This document shows positions 1 to 8,453 of a stretch of 64,000 nt of DNA, piece after piece. The position numbers and the translations under genes are program-made. How positions within the stretch are numbered: the stretch's first letter is position 1; each line of letters begins with the position of its first letter. A model generated the notes under the pieces. That model worked only from the letters and a program-made list of their open reading frames with translations, was not told the origin of the DNA and did no database searches. Origin of the DNA: DTKD01 sp050948905 (lineage in GTDB: Bacteria > Armatimonadota > UBA5829); NCBI GenBank assembly GCA_050948905.1, contig JBMNES010000001.1:1550001-1614000 (forward strand), in the 5' to 3' direction.

Positions 1-1318
1 TACCAGCGCCGTGGCACGCCTCGCACTGCACATTAGCGAGTTCCGGGGTCTCCTTCATATTGACAAACCCGGTCATCTGATGACGCCCGGTAGTGTGACA
101 GTCGACGCATTCAGGGTCATACTCCTGCTTAGTCTTTTTGAGAGTATCGATAGCGTGGCTGTGCTGACTCGATTCCCACACCTCATAGGCTTTCGGGTGA
201 CACTGCTTGCAGGCGCCGTGGCCTGAAAATCTTTTATTGCTCTCTCTAATCGCGTCCGGGTCCAACCCGCTCGCCCTTACCTTGGCGTCGAGTTCGGCCC
301 TCATTTTGTCTCGCTGTTTGATATAATGATCTCTAAGCGCCTCATTATGAGCGTCAAATAACTTCACGATGTCCGGGTGCTCATCGTAGGCGCGATCCAT
401 ATACAGCAGCGAATTCGAGGCCGCCTGCCATTTTTTCGCCTTCGCCCGTTCTATCTCCAGCTTGCCCACACTCCAGTTAGAACGTGTCAAACTTCTCAAA
501 AATACCACATCACCTATCGTTGTATAAGGAACTTCTACCACATTACTGTCTTTATCTGGCATATGGAGTTCCTTTTCGATGTGTGAACAGATCACAACGT
601 CACTGAGCCCCAGCTCTGCGATCGCTGTGGCTTCGGCTAAAGGCATGTGGGCGGCAATAACGATAACGTCGGCGGACTTCCTAATGCTGGGGATCATTTT
701 GCGCACCAGATCGGCGGGGTCTCCTATCTTGACGCTCGTTTTTCGCAGCACGTCGTTAGGGGCCAAATTTTTACTGAACAGCCCAATGACAGCCACCCGC
801 ACTCCACCCTGCGTTTTGTAGCTGATATGCGAGGGGCAAACGCGTTTACCAGTGGAGACATCGAAGACATTGGCGCAGGTTATAGGAACGCTCAGTTCGA
901 CGCATTTCTCGTTTACAGCGTGCAGATCCGCCGCAATTTCAGTCTCCCCGGGAACCCACGCGTTGTAGCCGATCTTTGACAGGATATTAGTGGTAAGCTC
1001 CCGCTTAAATTGTCCTTGCGCAGAGGTATCCCCGCTCAGCGCATCCCCGCAGTCGATCAGCACCACGTTTGTGTACTTATCAGAAAGCTCTTTGATGAGC
1101 GTCGCCTGCCTGCCGTAGCCGCCGTATCGAAACTTCGTACAGTTGCAGGAACGCACCTGGCCGTAAACCTGGCTGGTATACAGCAAAAACACAGGCTGAT
1201 CAGCAGCTACATCTTTTCGGTTCTGCTTGGATACCGAAAGAGAGGCGATCGGAAAGGCCATCGTCCCGATAATGATAACTACAATAATGAAACAGACCAA
1301 CCATCTAGTGTTACTCAT
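1..1318 (-). CDS. Metallophosphoesterase-like protein fused to multihaem cytochrome c (partial)
   Basis: The gene runs off the left edge; 439 codons are visible from ATG 1316-1318. Residues about 5-25 are a hydrophobic export signal or anchor. Residues about 40-290 resemble the UshA/5'-nucleotidase fold, with an SCNC motif followed by GGYGRQ and then LIDCGDA. The usual metal-binding motifs are altered: the family's TNDIHG reads TSQVYG and GNHE reads GETE, so this domain may not be catalytic. After a charged linker come three haem-binding CxxCH motifs: CKQCH (197-211), CVDCH (95-109) and CEACH (11-25). More haem sites may lie outside the window. A periplasmic or surface electron-transfer role is inferred. 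The translation is continuous with no frameshift. The fold assignment is by motif reading only. Confidence 0.8.
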   Translation of the reverse strand, partial: MSNTRWLVCFIIVVIIIGTMAFPIASLSVSKQNRKDVAADQPVFLLYTSQVYGQVRSCNCTKFRYGGYGRQATLIKELSDKYTNVVLIDCGDALSGDTSAQGQFKRELTTNILSKIGYNAWVPGETEIAADLHAVNEKCVELSVPITCANVFDVSTGKRVCPSHISYKTQGGVRVAVIGLFSKNLAPNDVLRKTSVKIGDPADLVRKMIPSIRKSADVIVIAAHMPLAEATAIAELGLSDVVICSHIEKELHMPDKDSNVVEVPYTTIGDVVFLRSLTRSNWSVGKLEIERAKAKKWQAASNSLLYMDRAYDEHPDIVKLFDAHNEALRDHYIKQRDKMRAELDAKVRASGLDPDAIRESNKRFSGHGACKQCHPKAYEVWESSQHSHAIDTLKKTKQEYDPECVDCHTTGRHQMTGFVNMKETPELANVQCEACHGAG

Positions 1319-1409
1319 ACTACCCCATCCCTAGCAAGTGTGGCAGCGTCTTTGCGCTGCTTAGCTTCAAACATAATTGCAGACTGGTTTGATTGAGGTG
1401 TTCCAGCTC

Positions 1410-2093
1410 TTATTTCTTTGTCTTTGCAGTATCAGATTTCTGATTCGTGACTTCGGGCACAGGCCGAATCTGCTTGCCCTTGGGCAGCTCAAATGTGGCT
1501 GAGGGTATCTTCTGGTTGACTTTGTATGATAGATAAGTGGCGCTGGCACGGTCGGCTTTGTTCGGCCCCTCAACCTCAATCTTCATCGGGCTGTTTTTTG
1601 CGGCATTCACCCACAGCTTACACTTCCAGCCGGAGACAGGGTCTTTATATTCGTGGACGTCGCATTTTTCCTCATCAAGCGTCGCCTTGCCCAGCGATTT
1701 CGCGTTATTGGCTTTGAGAAATGCCTTCACATCCCCGATCGGCCCGGGAAACAGCGCCATTGGGTTCTCTTTTTTGTGACCCGCGGGATATTTACCGATA
1801 AAAGGAGTGCTGCCGAGCATAAATAACCCATCGTTATTCTTTATCAACTTCAGATCCATCCCCGGCGATGCCACTTCCCACAGAAAATTCTTTCCGTCGA
1901 TAGTCATCGTGCGCGTGCCCGCGTCGCCGAAAGGATTCTTCAGACGTACCTTATATATAGTAGCCGTCCCTGCAGTTGGCTTAGCGACGCTCTTGGTGGG
2001 TTTGGTGGCTTTAGCGGAGATACACGCCGACGGCGCAGTAAGCATCAAAATGAAAGCCCCAGCGATGATCGATATACGGGTGAAAGACAACAT
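1410..2093 (-). CDS. LolA-like / DUF4412-like exported protein
   Basis: This 227-residue protein has an N-terminal hydrophobic signal (about residues 5-25). Its C-terminal half has the pattern of outer-membrane lipoprotein-sorting (LolA/LolB-like) domains: residues describing a substituted backbone, SYKVNQKIPSATFELPKGK, where the family has 'N.KIPDSLFELPKG'. The tail is Lys-rich. ATG 2093 is chosen because AAGGA lies 9 bases upstream; a TTG three codons earlier is possible but overlaps the spacing. It lies 91 bases upstream of the cytochrome gene on the same strand and may be co-transcribed with it. A role in binding lipids or lipoproteins in the periplasm is inferred from the fold only; no lipobox is seen. 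Confidence 0.7.
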   Translation of the reverse strand: MLSFTRISIIAGAFILMLTAPSACISAKATKPTKSVAKPTAGTATIYKVRLKNPFGDAGTRTMTIDGKNFLWEVASPGMDLKLIKNNDGLFMLGSTPFIGKYPAGHKKENPMALFPGPIGDVKAFLKANNAKSLGKATLDEEKCDVHEYKDPVSGWKCKLWVNAAKNSPMKIEVEGPNKADRASATYLSYKVNQKIPSATFELPKGKQIRPVPEVTNQKSDTAKTKK

Positions 2094-2286
2094 AGCGACC
2101 AATCCTTTCTGCGATTCAATAAGTGTTCGTCACGAGTCAATAATATAAATAATGAAACGAGAACCAATTGTTTGCAGAGGACTGCCTAAAACGCAGGGCA
2201 CTACGGGTGTGGAGCCCTAACGGGCGCGCCTCTTCAATTCACACTTACTCCTGGCGCACTGCTCGAACCGGGCTTTTCGAGGTAGA

Positions 2287-2315
2287 GGAGAGAAGCCGGT
2301 TGAAGGCTTCTCTCC
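2287..2315 (-). terminator. Strong hairpin downstream of the Cys-rich secreted gene
   Basis: A perfect 11-bp stem (GGAGAGAAGCC with GGCTTCTCTCC) and 7-base loop lies 34 bases past the stop of the minus-strand gene ending at 2349. In the minus direction there is no T-run, so it is either an atypical terminator or a 3' stability hairpin. A T4 run follows on the plus strand. Confidence 0.45.
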
Positions 2316-2348
2316 GTTTTACTTACCAGGTATTAGGTTGATATGGAA

Positions 2349-3236
2349 TTACTTGGCAGGGAAGAATACTCCCAGCTTGTTGCCAATGTACTCGACGTCA
2401 GCCTGCAGCTTGCAGCACGCAGGGTTCTCGAGAGTATTGCGGATACCGCACTCAACAAACGGCTCGCCGCAAAGGGCTGTGTCGCAGTTGTTCTCGATGA
2501 ACATGCGCAGATCCCAGAACTTAGCGGTAGTCTGAGGATCAGCCGGATCGGCACAGATCAGAGCATCAATCTTGCACTTGATGGTGTCGTAAAGAGCCTC
2601 GCTGCAGATGATCGGAACTTGCAGGCTGCCCACCGGAAGCTCATGGAACAGGTCCACGAGGAGGTCCAGATGCTCAAGATCAGCGTCCACATACCAGCAC
2701 CAGACTTCCTGATGCGCGGTCGAGGGGTGGTTCGGGTTGGCCGGATCTGCCCAGAGCTGATCGGTCTTATAGCTGACCGTCAGTTTCCAGCAGGTTCCCG
2801 GAAGCTCATACATCAGCGGCCACCAAAGGCGGACGTTGTTGCTACCCTGAACCGTGTAGCACTCCTGATTGAACGCAGGAATCGAGCAGAAGTAGGCCGG
2901 GGCTTCCTTCTTAAGCGCAATGTTGGTGATCTGCCAGCTCAGTCCGTTTGGAACCGTCGAAGCGGTCACGAAGTTCGGCCAACCATTTTCGGGGCAAGTC
3001 CCACCAGGATCAATTGCCAGAACTCCGGGCACTGCAGTGATGACATCATCGCCAAAGCCATTCAGACCCTGGAAGACCTGATTGCCGGCTTCAGGGCAAG
3101 TCGCACCACAATAAGCCTGATACACCACGAACGGTTCGTCGCAGTGGTCGTAAGGTACCACCAGCACCTTGGCGGCCCATGTCGGCACCGAGATCGCAAA
3201 CAAGGCGATCAAGATTACTACGATTGTCTTCTTCAT
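2349..3236 (-). CDS. Cysteine-rich secreted protein, family unknown
   Basis: The protein has 295 residues and a clear signal peptide (MKKTIVVILIALFAISVPTWA, cleavage expected after TWA). I do not recognise the family. The mature part has 16 cysteines, including a terminal CC pair, which suggests several disulphide bonds outside the cytoplasm. Aromatic residues are plentiful (VRLWWPLMYELPG, EVWCWYVDADLEHLD). The C-terminal third is predicted helical. The start ATG 3236 has AGAAAGG about 4 bases upstream. It is monocistronic: a hairpin follows and a gap of about 950 bases precedes it. No transmembrane segment is seen after the signal. A structural or surface role is possible, but this is a guess. 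Confidence 0.75.
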   Translation of the reverse strand: MKKTIVVILIALFAISVPTWAAKVLVVPYDHCDEPFVVYQAYCGATCPEAGNQVFQGLNGFGDDVITAVPGVLAIDPGGTCPENGWPNFVTASTVPNGLSWQITNIALKKEAPAYFCSIPAFNQECYTVQGSNNVRLWWPLMYELPGTCWKLTVSYKTDQLWADPANPNHPSTAHQEVWCWYVDADLEHLDLLVDLFHELPVGSLQVPIICSEALYDTIKCKIDALICADPADPQTTAKFWDLRMFIENNCDTALCGEPFVECGIRNTLENPACCKLQADVEYIGNKLGVFFPAK

Positions 3237-4102
3237 TGCCTTTCTACCTCTTTCTCTCTAGTTTGATAAATTAGGATTACTCGCTGCTGCGAGTCTACCG
3301 ATCGGGCGCTCCTCTTACGAATCAAGCTTTCAGCGCCCCTGCTTGATTCGATTGGCCTGGAATTGAGCAATGCGTCACGACTACGTAGCAATCAGCATCT
3401 CTTCTCCAGGTGAACTCGAACTACGCTTCAGATTGCTTCCGGTTATAACCACCCCCTTAAAACTCCGAAAGCGACGACTACGCCGAGTTTGGAGCAAAAC
3501 CCCTTCTCGACTTTCTCTGAGTTGCAGCCCTACGAAATATTTCGAAAAATAGCCGGACTCCCTGCAAGCTACCCTACAGTAATCATCAGCTAAACCCGAA
3601 AATTCCGTAACGGGGCTGCCACTCGCTCCCCGGGCGGAGTGAATTCGGTAGCCCCCGGGTTGAGTGCTCCGGCACTCAACCCACCTCTTCTAAAGAGATG
3701 GCGGAAAGCGGTCTGATCGGCAAACAGATACAATAATGCCACTAATAATGAACACTATTGGCTGTGCCCAGACCAAATCCGTGATTCCTTGCCATCTTTC
3801 CCGCCGTTACTATATTCAAGACTGCGCGCATTGTCAAGGGGCAATGACAAAAAACTGTGCAAAACATCCACAAACTGGTAATTATACCGGGCTTTTGTTG
3901 CTAGTTGAGCATTAATCGTGCAGAGCAAACCTAAACAAAATCATCCGCCTGCCAGCTATATTCCCACAAAAACCCTCTCTCAACAGCCTCTCCCAAGAAC
4001 AAATGAGCGCAAACAGAACCACTATACCCCATAATAGACTCTACAAACCCATCTTTGATGAAATATTCTATTCTGACACTAAATTAGCAATTACTGGCCA
4101 AT
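3237..4102. other. Long gap without a convincing gene
   Basis: The gap contains only short open frames with no ribosome binding site and no recognisable protein. It carries a cluster of hairpins (3612-3701, listed separately) and a complementary pair, GGTCTG at 3710-3715 and CAGACC at 3769-3774. A sigma-54 promoter follows at its right end. Confidence 0.6.
3612..3701. ncRNA. Cluster of three adjacent hairpins, possible structured RNA
   Basis: Three stems lie back to back. The first is GGGGCTGCC (3612-3620) with GGTAGCCCC (3647-3655), 9 bp with one G-T pair. The second is a perfect 11-bp stem GGGTTGAGTGC/GCACTCAACCC (3657-3682) with a TCCG loop. The third is CCACCTCTT with AAGAGATGG (3681-3701), with one mismatch and sharing two bases with the second. 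I cannot match it to a known riboswitch or RNA family, and the strand is unknown. It could also be an extragenic repeat. Confidence 0.35.
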
Positions 4103-4117
4103 TGGCACGTTTTTTGC
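4103..4117 (+). promoter_or_regulatory. Sigma-54 (RpoN) -24/-12 promoter
   Basis: TGGCACGTTTTTTGC matches the sigma-54 consensus (TGGCACG, four bases, TTGC) at every fixed position, with the invariant GG (4104-4105) and GC (4116-4117) at the required spacing. Transcription would start near 4129, about 58 bases before the ATG of the PEP-CTERM beta-propeller gene at 4187. The sigma factor itself is encoded at 5449-6864. Confidence 0.85.
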
Positions 4118-4186
4118 GCAGGGTGTTTGGTGACGGCCGCCTGGCTTAGCCCCCAGCGTGGGTGGCTGGAATATCGGAGGCAGTAT

Positions 4187-5422
4187 ATGAGAGTCTTGAA
4201 TAAATCAATCTTATTGCAGGTTTTCGGACTGGTTATCGTGATCTGCCTGCTGACTACAGCGGCCCCGGCAGACCCGCTATTCTCAAATTATCGCGGCGAT
4301 ACACAACGCACAGGCCGCGCGTCACACGTCGGCCCACAGACGCCGGCAAACGTTATTCAGGTTAATATAGGCAGTCCGATAGCATCTTCACCGGCGATTG
4401 GGGCAAAGGGTACCGCATACTTCGGTTCCAATGATAATAGACTCTACGCTGTCAGTGCGACGGGGAATATTTTGTGGTCGTATCAGACTGGGGGCCTTGT
4501 CACTTCATCACCTGCTCTCGACTCCGCGGGCAACATTTATGTCGGATCACTCGACGGATATATGTACTCCGTAGACCCAACAGGCGCTCTGGTCTGGAGA
4601 ACATCCTCGGCGGCTAACCCTGCCTCGCCTCCAAGCGCAATCTATTCGTCGCCTGTCATAACATCTTCAGACAGCCTCATATACTCTGCGTTAAGTGGCT
4701 ATGTATTTTCACTGGATACGCAGACAGGCCTGGAGCAGTGGAGGTATCGCAGCGGGACCACTATGCTCAGTTCCGCAGCCGTATCAAACGACGAGCAATC
4801 CATATACATAGGCGGCACCGACGGCAAACTGCACGCACTTTCGTCCGATGGCGCACTGCAGTGGACTTATCAAGCCATCGACAAGAACCACGCCGCCCCC
4901 GCAGTTGTCGACGCAGGTTTGATCTATACGACCTCCGCAGATGGTATTCTGCACTGCCTTAACGACGATGGCTCACTGCGCTGGAAGTTCAACGCCAACT
5001 CAATCATATCCGGCTCCCCTGCCGTTGCACTCGACGGAACCGCATACTTCGGCACGTATCAAGGCTATATGACGGCGGTTTCCAGTATGGGTACAAGATC
5101 GTGGATATTCCGGGCGAACGCGGAGATCAAAACTTCGCCGATTATCGACAGCCTGGGTAACCTGTACTTCGGAGATGCTGGAGGCACGGTATATTCGCTG
5201 GATTCCGGCGGCCATCTGCGCTGGACTCTGGCGACAGGCTCTGAGGTAACCACCACAGCTATCGGCGCCGATGGGTCGTTATATTTCGGCTCACAAAACG
5301 GCACGTTCTGGATAGTCAACGACGGCCTTCATCACCTGCCTGAGCCTTCCACGCTGATAGCCCTGCTTGCAGGTGCGCCAGGGCTCGTGTTTATAACCCG
5401 AAGAAGAAAAGCAGGCCGCTGA
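4187..5422 (+). CDS. Exported PQQ-type beta-propeller protein with PEP-CTERM sorting signal
   Basis: The 411-residue protein has a signal peptide (residues about 5-30), then repeated PQQ-like blades. Each blade carries the pattern 'I..SPAI...GT.YFGS.D..LYA....G...W', roughly seven to eight times. The C-terminus is a PEP-CTERM tripartite signal: PEPS, a hydrophobic stretch (LIALLAGAPGLVFI) and a basic RRRK cluster. Such tails are recognised by exosortase, and one is encoded at 43073. ATG 4187 is chosen because GGAGG lies 7 bases upstream; an upstream GTG (4127) in frame would sit inside the expected 5' leader. A consensus sigma-54 promoter at 4103-4117 precedes it. It converges on rpoN with 26 bases between them. 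The ligand is unknown; many such propellers are non-enzymatic surface proteins. Confidence 0.88.
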   Translation: MRVLNKSILLQVFGLVIVICLLTTAAPADPLFSNYRGDTQRTGRASHVGPQTPANVIQVNIGSPIASSPAIGAKGTAYFGSNDNRLYAVSATGNILWSYQTGGLVTSSPALDSAGNIYVGSLDGYMYSVDPTGALVWRTSSAANPASPPSAIYSSPVITSSDSLIYSALSGYVFSLDTQTGLEQWRYRSGTTMLSSAAVSNDEQSIYIGGTDGKLHALSSDGALQWTYQAIDKNHAAPAVVDAGLIYTTSADGILHCLNDDGSLRWKFNANSIISGSPAVALDGTAYFGTYQGYMTAVSSMGTRSWIFRANAEIKTSPIIDSLGNLYFGDAGGTVYSLDSGGHLRWTLATGSEVTTTAIGADGSLYFGSQNGTFWIVNDGLHHLPEPSTLIALLAGAPGLVFITRRRKAGR

Positions 5423-5448
5423 ATGTGAGTTGCAGCTACAGTGAAATG

Positions 5449-6864
5449 CTATCTGCGACGATGCCTGGAAGATAAGATCTTCTGGGCTTCTCTATATTTG
5501 ACGACTGTCCGACGGGCAACATCAAACCCGCGTTCAGCCAGGATTTCCGCAATTCGCTGGTCGCTTAGTGGGCAGGTCTTATCCTCAGAGGCTATCAACT
5601 CACCGATAAGATCCTTCACCGAGACCGCGCTATCGAAGAAGAAGTCGTAGCTCACCACTTCCTCGCTGGGAAGCTGCACATACTTATTTGCGGTCGCCCT
5701 GCTGACTGTGGATTCGTGTATTTTCAGCGCGCGTGCAATACGCGTTCGAGTAAGCGGCCGCAGGAATGCCTTCGAACTCGTCTCCAGATAGCCTCTGTGA
5801 TACTCCACAATAGCCTTGGTGATCTGGCGCAGCGTCTTTCGCCGTTGATTGATATTTTTAATAAACAAATCGGCGCGTTCCACGAACTCGACAATGTGTT
5901 TTTTATCCTCATTGCTGAATTTGTTTGCCCCGCCGTTTTTGATGTTATCATACATACGCCTGTAGTTCGCGTTGATATTAAGCAGTTGCTGGTCATTGCC
6001 GACAATTTCGATCTCATAACCCGCATCCGTCTTGCTGACAATGACATCAGGGCGCACCGCAGAGCTGAAATCATCCGCATCGGTCTGATACGGCGGCCGA
6101 AAGCTGTTGCCGGGATAGGGGTTGAGCTGTTTCTTTACGAACTCCATACCCGCCAGCACGTCCTTCGCGCTTACCTTCAGCCTGCGAGCCACCCGACCTA
6201 TTTTTCCCGTCAGCAGTTCCTGCCAGTAATTACGCACCATTTCCAGAGCGATCGGGTTACCCCTATCGTCCTCCGCCAGCCGTTCCAACTGCAGCCGCAG
6301 ACACTCTCGCAACTCCCGCGCACCAACGCCCGGCGGGTCGAAGGTCTGGATCACGGCCAAAACCATCTCCACTTCTTCAATTTCCCGCCCGAGCTCATAG
6401 GCAATTTCTGCTGTGCTGCATTCAAGATAACCAGAATCGTTTATGTTGGAGATTATATAATCCCCAACATCCCAGTGGTTCTGGGTTAGAGCCGCGCGAA
6501 GTTGGCTGACGAGGTAATCACGCAGAGTGACTTCAGCCCGTATGCTGGCGATGAAATCCCCCTCGCTCTCATCAGCATCTGCAGCAAAGTCGATGGGCTG
6601 CTCCAGTTCATATATGCTCAGATCCGTTTCGTCGGTGGAGATTTTCTGCTTATAAAACGGGCAATCAATGCACATAGTCTTCGGCTGATCGCAGTTCTCG
6701 CAGGGGTCATCCCCCGGCTCCTCAAGAGCCGGATTCTCCGCCAGTTCCTGTTCGATGGCCTGTTGTAACTCCAGTGATGTGAGCTGGAGTATATTGTTGG
6801 CCATGATCAGCTTGGGATCGATCTTTTGAGATAGACTTTGCCGTAGGCCTTGCTCAAATAGCAA
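5449..6864 (-). CDS. rpoN: RNA polymerase sigma-54 factor RpoN
   Basis: The 471-residue protein shows the full sigma-54 order: a Gln/Leu-rich region I (residues 1-48, activator response), a core-binding region (about 120-300, with LRDYLVSQL and NINDSGYLE), an HTH (RIARALKIHESTVSRAT) and a C-terminal RpoN box (ARRTVVKYR) that reads the -24 element. Residues 55-68 contain CENC and CIDC, a CxxC-x6-CxxC arrangement in the linker after region I, which is unusual and could bind zinc or an Fe-S cluster. The start is TTG 6864, supported by GGAAGG 9 bases upstream; no in-frame ATG precedes it. It should direct transcription from the -24/-12 sites at 4103, 9555 and 39440. No enhancer-binding activator gene is in the window. 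Confidence 0.96.
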   Translation of the reverse strand: MLFEQGLRQSLSQKIDPKLIMANNILQLTSLELQQAIEQELAENPALEEPGDDPCENCDQPKTMCIDCPFYKQKISTDETDLSIYELEQPIDFAADADESEGDFIASIRAEVTLRDYLVSQLRAALTQNHWDVGDYIISNINDSGYLECSTAEIAYELGREIEEVEMVLAVIQTFDPPGVGARELRECLRLQLERLAEDDRGNPIALEMVRNYWQELLTGKIGRVARRLKVSAKDVLAGMEFVKKQLNPYPGNSFRPPYQTDADDFSSAVRPDVIVSKTDAGYEIEIVGNDQQLLNINANYRRMYDNIKNGGANKFSNEDKKHIVEFVERADLFIKNINQRRKTLRQITKAIVEYHRGYLETSSKAFLRPLTRTRIARALKIHESTVSRATANKYVQLPSEEVVSYDFFFDSAVSVKDLIGELIASEDKTCPLSDQRIAEILAERGFDVARRTVVKYREAQKILSSRHRRR

Positions 6865-7082
6865 TTCCAGTCACCTTCCTCGCTCTGCATGCTACATTTA
6901 TTCCATATAGCACAGCTTGAGGGACATATATGATCTAGTTTCTATTCAGTGAGACCTGAATTTGCGGGGCATTGTTTCGTCGAATGTGCACGGCCAGAGA
7001 GCCGAACACGCCCGGCCCATCCAATCGGAGTATAGCACCCACCTCAGGCGCTGTCAATTATTTTTAAAGAGCCCAATTTTCT

Positions 7083-8438
7083 CTAAATCTCAAAATTTAT
7101 TAGCAATTCCCTGGCTTGCGACTTATCCCCCGGCTGCAGATTGCCCGCCACAACCTGTTCCTCGAGATACTTCTTCACTTCCCCAACCTTCGGCCCAGCC
7201 GCCATACCCAGCGCTTCCATTATCTCCCGGCCGTTAAGCGGGCTTTCGATTTTCTTTCCGTCCAGCTTATTTTTTACCTCAGCAAGCCGATTCCGAAACG
7301 GCGTTAAATCCGCGCCCCTTGCCGACGAACTGGCTGCCGCTCGATCGGCCTCCGTCAACAAAATCAACTTGTCCAAATATTCGCCCGCATCCCTAATCAG
7401 CCGTCGCATCGCCATATCCGACCAATCGTCTCTATAACTCCCAACCCGCAGGTGCATCGAGATCAAAAAACCAACCTCTTCAGCCTCCGAGTTGGAATAC
7501 GTCAATCGCCTCAACAGCCCCTGCGCCAGCTCCGAACCCACAGCCTCATGTCCATAAAAATGCGCCTCGCCTTCCTCATCCACCGTCCTTGTCGGCACTT
7601 TGCCGAGGTCGTGGAGCAACGCGGCCAGTCGCATCACAATCCCCTGATCGAGAGGAATATGCTCAAGCGTTTTCAGCGAGTGCCACCACACATCGTAACG
7701 ATGATATTTATTTTGTCTCACACCGTATGTCACGGCCAACTCAGGCGCAAATCGCATCAACAGACCGGTCTCACGCAGCATTTCCAACGCGCTCGAAGCA
7801 TTTTCAGTCATCAATATTTTGCTGAACTCGCCGCGAATGCGCTCTGCGCTGACAATATCCAGGCGATGCGACCGCTTTTTGATGGCCTCGTATGTTTCGG
7901 TGTCTATCACAAAACCGAGCCGGCTGGCGAATCGCACCGCACGCAACATACGCAGCGGATCATCTTCAAAAGTCACCAGCGGATCTTTCGGGGTGCGGAT
8001 AATGCGATCGCGAATATCCTGCCTGGCTTTAGAGGTGAGGTCGAGAACCTCACCGGTATGGAGGTTCTCCAGCAGAGTATTGATGGTAAAATCCCGCCTC
8101 AGGATATCATCCTGCAGGCTGCCTGGTTCTGTGCAGGGTTTTCGGCTGGCGGGATCGTATGATTCCTTGCGAGCACCTACAAACTCGACCCTGGAACCCT
8201 CCACGCTCAGCATCGCAGTGCCGAAACGGGGATAGGTCGTCGGAGGATGCTCAGAAAGCTGCTTGTTATATAAAAACGCGGCCAGTTGTGCGGCATCACC
8301 TTCCAGCACTATATCGACATCTTCCTCGGCGGGATTGCCCATAACTCTGTCCCGGACGATACCCCCCACCAGGTATAACCTGCCTTCATACTCCGTACCG
8401 CAGGTTGCCGACCTCAGCTTTTCAATGATTGTCCGCAT
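7083..8438 (-). CDS. CCA-adding tRNA nucleotidyltransferase / poly(A) polymerase family
   Basis: The 451-residue protein adds or repairs the CCA end of tRNA in the cytoplasm. The N-terminal catalytic head has LVGGIVRDRVMG and the metal-binding DVDIV motif (about residues 20-45), then RRDFTINTL and EDDPLRMLRAVRFASRLGF. A downstream HD-type domain (LLHDLGKVP, GHEAVG, about 270-310) is common in bacterial members and may give phosphohydrolase activity. The start ATG 8438 lies 15 bases after the stop of the translin-family gene, so the two probably form an operon. The Shine-Dalgarno sequence is weak, which fits translational coupling. It could be a poly(A) polymerase or A-adding enzyme instead; the sequence does not decide. 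Confidence 0.92.
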   Translation of the reverse strand: MRTIIEKLRSATCGTEYEGRLYLVGGIVRDRVMGNPAEEDVDIVLEGDAAQLAAFLYNKQLSEHPPTTYPRFGTAMLSVEGSRVEFVGARKESYDPASRKPCTEPGSLQDDILRRDFTINTLLENLHTGEVLDLTSKARQDIRDRIIRTPKDPLVTFEDDPLRMLRAVRFASRLGFVIDTETYEAIKKRSHRLDIVSAERIRGEFSKILMTENASSALEMLRETGLLMRFAPELAVTYGVRQNKYHRYDVWWHSLKTLEHIPLDQGIVMRLAALLHDLGKVPTRTVDEEGEAHFYGHEAVGSELAQGLLRRLTYSNSEAEEVGFLISMHLRVGSYRDDWSDMAMRRLIRDAGEYLDKLILLTEADRAAASSSARGADLTPFRNRLAEVKNKLDGKKIESPLNGREIMEALGMAAGPKVGEVKKYLEEQVVAGNLQPGDKSQARELLINFEI

Positions 8439-8453
8439 TTTGCTATGCGCCGT

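Noticed and set aside
2343..3266. Long plus-strand open frame of about 307 codons
   Set aside because: It lies wholly opposite the Cys-rich secreted gene, which has a signal peptide and a ribosome site; the plus-strand protein has neither and no recognisable domain.
3370..3552. Small 60-codon plus-strand frame
   Set aside because: No ribosome site, no recognisable domain and codon use unlike the neighbouring genes.
5716..6489. Plus-strand open frame of 257 codons
   Set aside because: Antisense shadow of rpoN, whose domains are unmistakable.
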